From positions 1 to 35,022 of the forward strand of contig JAKANS010000051.1 of assembly GCA_021823625.1 (NCBI GenBank): DNA of 35,022 nucleotides. The letters are read 5' to 3'. The notes under the pieces were generated by a model. The model worked only from the letters and a program-made list of their open reading frames with translations, was not told where the DNA came from and did no database searches. Below are positions 32,896-35,022 of the stretch, in pieces. The position numbers were made by a program, and so were the translations under genes. Source of the DNA: a bacterium (GTDB lineage: Bacteria > Verrucomicrobiota > Verrucomicrobiia > Limisphaerales > J093). How positions within the stretch are numbered: position 1 is the first letter of the stretch; each line of letters begins with the position of its first letter.

Positions 32896-33328
32896 CTTTT
32901 TCGAACGCGAGCAGGATGCGGCGGCGGATGCCCAGCGCGTCATCCAGCGATTTCAACCCCGGTGCGAACGGCTCCCACTCCGGGGGGCCGAAGTAACTGG
33001 TGCAGCCGCCGAGCGCGAGCACAAGGCAGTCGTAAGTCAGCGTGCCCCCTGCGAGCCGCACCACTTTCCCCGCGAGGTCGAGGCCCGTGACCTGATCGAG
33101 CAGCACGGTGACGTTGGGGTGGTCAGAAACAATGGAGCGAATCGGCTGCGCGATTTCCGGCGCGGAGAGACCGGCGGCGGCCACCTGATAGAGCAACGGC
33201 TGGAACAAGTGGTGATTCTGCCGGTCCAGGAGCGTGACGCGCGCCGCACGGTGATTGAACGTCTGGCAAAACGTCAGGCCGCCGAAACCCGCGCCCAGAA
33301 CGACGATGTGCGGATTTCTGGTTTCCAT
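32867..33328 (-). pseudogene. type II NADH dehydrogenase, N-terminal third only
   Basis: A 153-residue frame starts with the FAD-binding fold P-H-I-V-V-L-G-A-G-F-G-G-L and continues L-F-Q-P-L-L-Y-Q-V-A-A-A-G-L-S and Y-D-C-L-V-L-A-L-G-G. It reaches about F-E-K-A-E-N, all characteristic of membrane-associated NDH-2, which passes electrons from NADH to quinone. Full-length enzymes are about 400-450 residues; the NADH-binding second half and C-terminal membrane anchor are missing. The last residues are the complement of the ICMT remnant, so the truncation is a deletion junction near 32890. It keeps a start codon, but the product would be inactive. Confidence 0.75.
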
Positions 33329-33459
33329 CCTGGCGACAATTTGAAGTGCGCGGTGCGCGAACGCAAATCGGCCTTGCCGATGCTGTCAGAGGCCGGGCGA
33401 TCGTTCTCCGGGGCAACAATCCACTTCCGATCCGGCGCGTCGATGGATACCTTGGGATC

Positions 33460-34713
33460 ATGATTAACCACCTCGTAGGGCTTTCTTTCCCGCGTGGTAC
33501 AGACCTCACGCGCGACGGGGAGCCGCCTGCCGTCCCGGTGCCAAACGGGACGGGCGCAGCTACGGCGGCCGCCGTTCGCCCGGCGTGGCGCTCGATTCGC
33601 GGGAAGACTTTTGGTGCTTCAGCGGTTATGCTCGGCCTCGCGTTGCTTATGATTTCTGCAACCCAAACCGCCCGGTCCGGGGACGCCGCGCCGCGCTGGC
33701 TGGCGACGATGCCGTCTGTCCCACAGTTGATCGTGCCGCCCGGCCGCAAGGCCTGGGCAGACCAGCGCCAGCAAATCCGCACGCAACTCTGGGAGTTGCT
33801 CGGCAAGCTGCCACCGCGTCCGGCCGTGCCGAAAGTCGAGACGCTCACGCGCACCGACCGCGACGGCTTCGTCGTCGAAAAGTTCCGGTTCGACAACGGC
33901 GCGGGCGCGACCGTGCCGGGCTATCTGCTGTTGCCGAAAGGCACGACCGCGAAGGTGCCCGCGATCCTGTACTGCCACTGGCACGGCGGCGAGTACGACC
34001 GGGGCAAGAGCGAACTGTTCGAGCGCAACCACACCCCCGAGGAGCCGGGTCCGGCGCTGGCGCGACGCGGCTACGCCGTGCTGGCCATCGACGCCTATGG
34101 CTTCGGCGAGCGCAACGGCCAGGGACCCGGCTCGGAGGAGCGAGGCGGCGCCGGCGAACTCACCGCGAGCAAGTTCAACCTGTGGCTCGGCCGCTCGCTC
34201 TGGGGGATGATCCTCCGGGACGATTTGATGGCCCTCGACTACCTGGCGTCGCGCCCGGAGGTCGATGCCTCCCGCCTCGGCGTCACCGGCATCAGCCTGG
34301 GTGCCACGCGATCATGGTGGTTGATGGCGCTGGATGACCGGCTCCAGGCGGGCGTGGCCGTGGCCTGCCTCACCCGCTACCAAAACCTCATCGCCGGCGA
34401 AGGGTTGAAGCACCACGGCATCTATTATTATGTGCCGGGGATGCTGGCGCACTTCGATACCGAGGCAGTGGTGGCTCTGGCGGCGCCGCGTCCGTTGTTG
34501 TTCATGACGGGTGACCAGGACGGAGGTTCGCCCGTGGACGGCGTGCGCGAAATCGAGGCTCGAGCGCGGCCCGTCTGGGCGCTTTACGGTGCCACGACGA
34601 ATCTTCGGAGCGAGATTTTTCCTGGCGTCGGCCATGTCTATTTGCCGGAGATGTGGCGCCACACGCTCGCCTGGTTCGAAACGCATTTGAAGCCGGCTCC
34701 GCCGAAGCCTTGA
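33460..34713 (+). CDS. exported alpha/beta hydrolase (acetyl xylan esterase/dienelactone hydrolase-like)
   Basis: A 417-residue protein of the alpha/beta-hydrolase superfamily. The catalytic triad is suggested by the nucleophile in G-I-S-L-G (followed by A-T-R-S-W-W), an acid in M-T-G-D-Q-D-G-G-S-P, and the histidine in P-G-V-G-H-V-Y-L-P-E-M. The oxyanion region is probably C-H-W-H-G-G. A hydrophobic segment (A-S-A-V-M-L-G-L-A-L-L-M-I-S-A) ahead of the catalytic part acts as a signal peptide or anchor. The ATG at 33460 gives a long basic leader; ATG 33628, within that segment, is an alternative. The closest architectures act on carbohydrate esters, but the substrate is not determinable. It is probably a single gene. 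Confidence 0.8.
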   Translation: MINHLVGLSFPRGTDLTRDGEPPAVPVPNGTGAATAAAVRPAWRSIRGKTFGASAVMLGLALLMISATQTARSGDAAPRWLATMPSVPQLIVPPGRKAWADQRQQIRTQLWELLGKLPPRPAVPKVETLTRTDRDGFVVEKFRFDNGAGATVPGYLLLPKGTTAKVPAILYCHWHGGEYDRGKSELFERNHTPEEPGPALARRGYAVLAIDAYGFGERNGQGPGSEERGGAGELTASKFNLWLGRSLWGMILRDDLMALDYLASRPEVDASRLGVTGISLGATRSWWLMALDDRLQAGVAVACLTRYQNLIAGEGLKHHGIYYYVPGMLAHFDTEAVVALAAPRPLLFMTGDQDGGSPVDGVREIEARARPVWALYGATTNLRSEIFPGVGHVYLPEMWRHTLAWFETHLKPAPPKP

Positions 34714-35022
34714 GTGGAACGCCCGGCTTGGCGACCCGCCGGGGGTTGTGAACCCAGCCAGAAACCCCGCTCAGGCGCGCGACGCGGAGTTACGCCGCGA
34801 TACGGTGGCTGGCGCTGACACCGCCGGCTCTTGCCACGCGGGCGCGCGGAGGCGATAAGCGATGGGGCTGACCGCTCAGGGCCGCTCTAAAGTCGGTTCG
34901 GTCCGTGTCAAATCCGAACTGGACAGTGCCAGGTTCGCGGCTTGTTGACTGCTCCCGTGGAGAGGTTCCGTCTGGCGGCCAGGAGCCTGGCTTGGGCCAG
35001 ACGCAAGGCTGGGTTGCCCCAC
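34714..35022. other. right-edge region without recognised gene
   Basis: The last 309 bases hold no convincing gene, RNA or repeat. The composition is GC-rich and mildly repetitive. A gene starting beyond the edge cannot be ruled out. Confidence 0.4.

Overview
The window is about 35 kb of GC-rich bacterial chromosome. The gene content (a nusA-infB-rbfA-nrnA-truB-ribF block, a MoxR/DUF58/von Willebrand 'Bat' aerotolerance-type operon, tandem cyclophilins, and many short decayed gene remnants between housekeeping genes) together with the protein style points to the Planctomycetota-Verrucomicrobiota group, most likely a Verrucomicrobiota (Pedosphaera/Limisphaera-like) genome. That assignment is inference; there is no rRNA gene in the window.

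Layout. 0-1.2 kb: tail of a DUF420 membrane protein, a divergent dihydropteroate-synthase-like gene and tRNA-Arg(UCU), the last two on the minus strand. 1.4-5.6 kb: a C-terminally truncated PhzF gene, yebC, and a large MMPL/RND (HpnN-like) transporter. 5.85-6.55 kb: a superoxide dismutase gene with a clear intrinsic terminator. 6.55-7.05 kb: relict DNA with an MBOAT acyltransferase fragment. 7.05-10.5 kb: a ferrous-iron operon with overlapping genes: promoter, palindromic DtxR-like operator, a membrane-anchored DtxR-FeoA-FeoA fusion, then FeoB split into a GTPase protein and a permease protein. 10.6-18.0 kb: nusA, infB, rbfA, nrnA, truB, ribF; a terminator-like hairpin lies in the nusA leader. 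18.06-27.06 kb: moxR, DUF58, DUF4381-like, VWA (BatA), VWA+TPR (BatB-BatC fusion), BatD, TPR-SH3 (BatE). 27.2-28.6 kb: two tandem cyclophilins and a small coupled ORF. 28.6-33.3 kb: a 'gene graveyard' around an intact rnr, with remnants of a surface repeat protein, pyruvate phosphate dikinase, isoprenylcysteine methyltransferase and type II NADH dehydrogenase. 33.4-34.7 kb: an exported alpha/beta hydrolase.

The most unusual structure is in the Bat operon. A complete antisense toxin-antitoxin pair (ParE/RelE-type toxin plus TIGR02574-type antitoxin) sits between moxR and the DUF58 gene. It is flanked by two 79-bp direct copies of the DUF58 gene's own 5' end. The downstream copy is the real gene start. 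The upstream copy opens a frame that runs across the whole antisense cassette and stops exactly on the real DUF58 start codon (ATGA). The cassette therefore appears to have entered while restoring an intact, possibly still translationally coupled, target gene. The second most interesting feature is the iron operon, with a predicted membrane-tethered metalloregulator, a nearby palindromic operator and a split FeoB.
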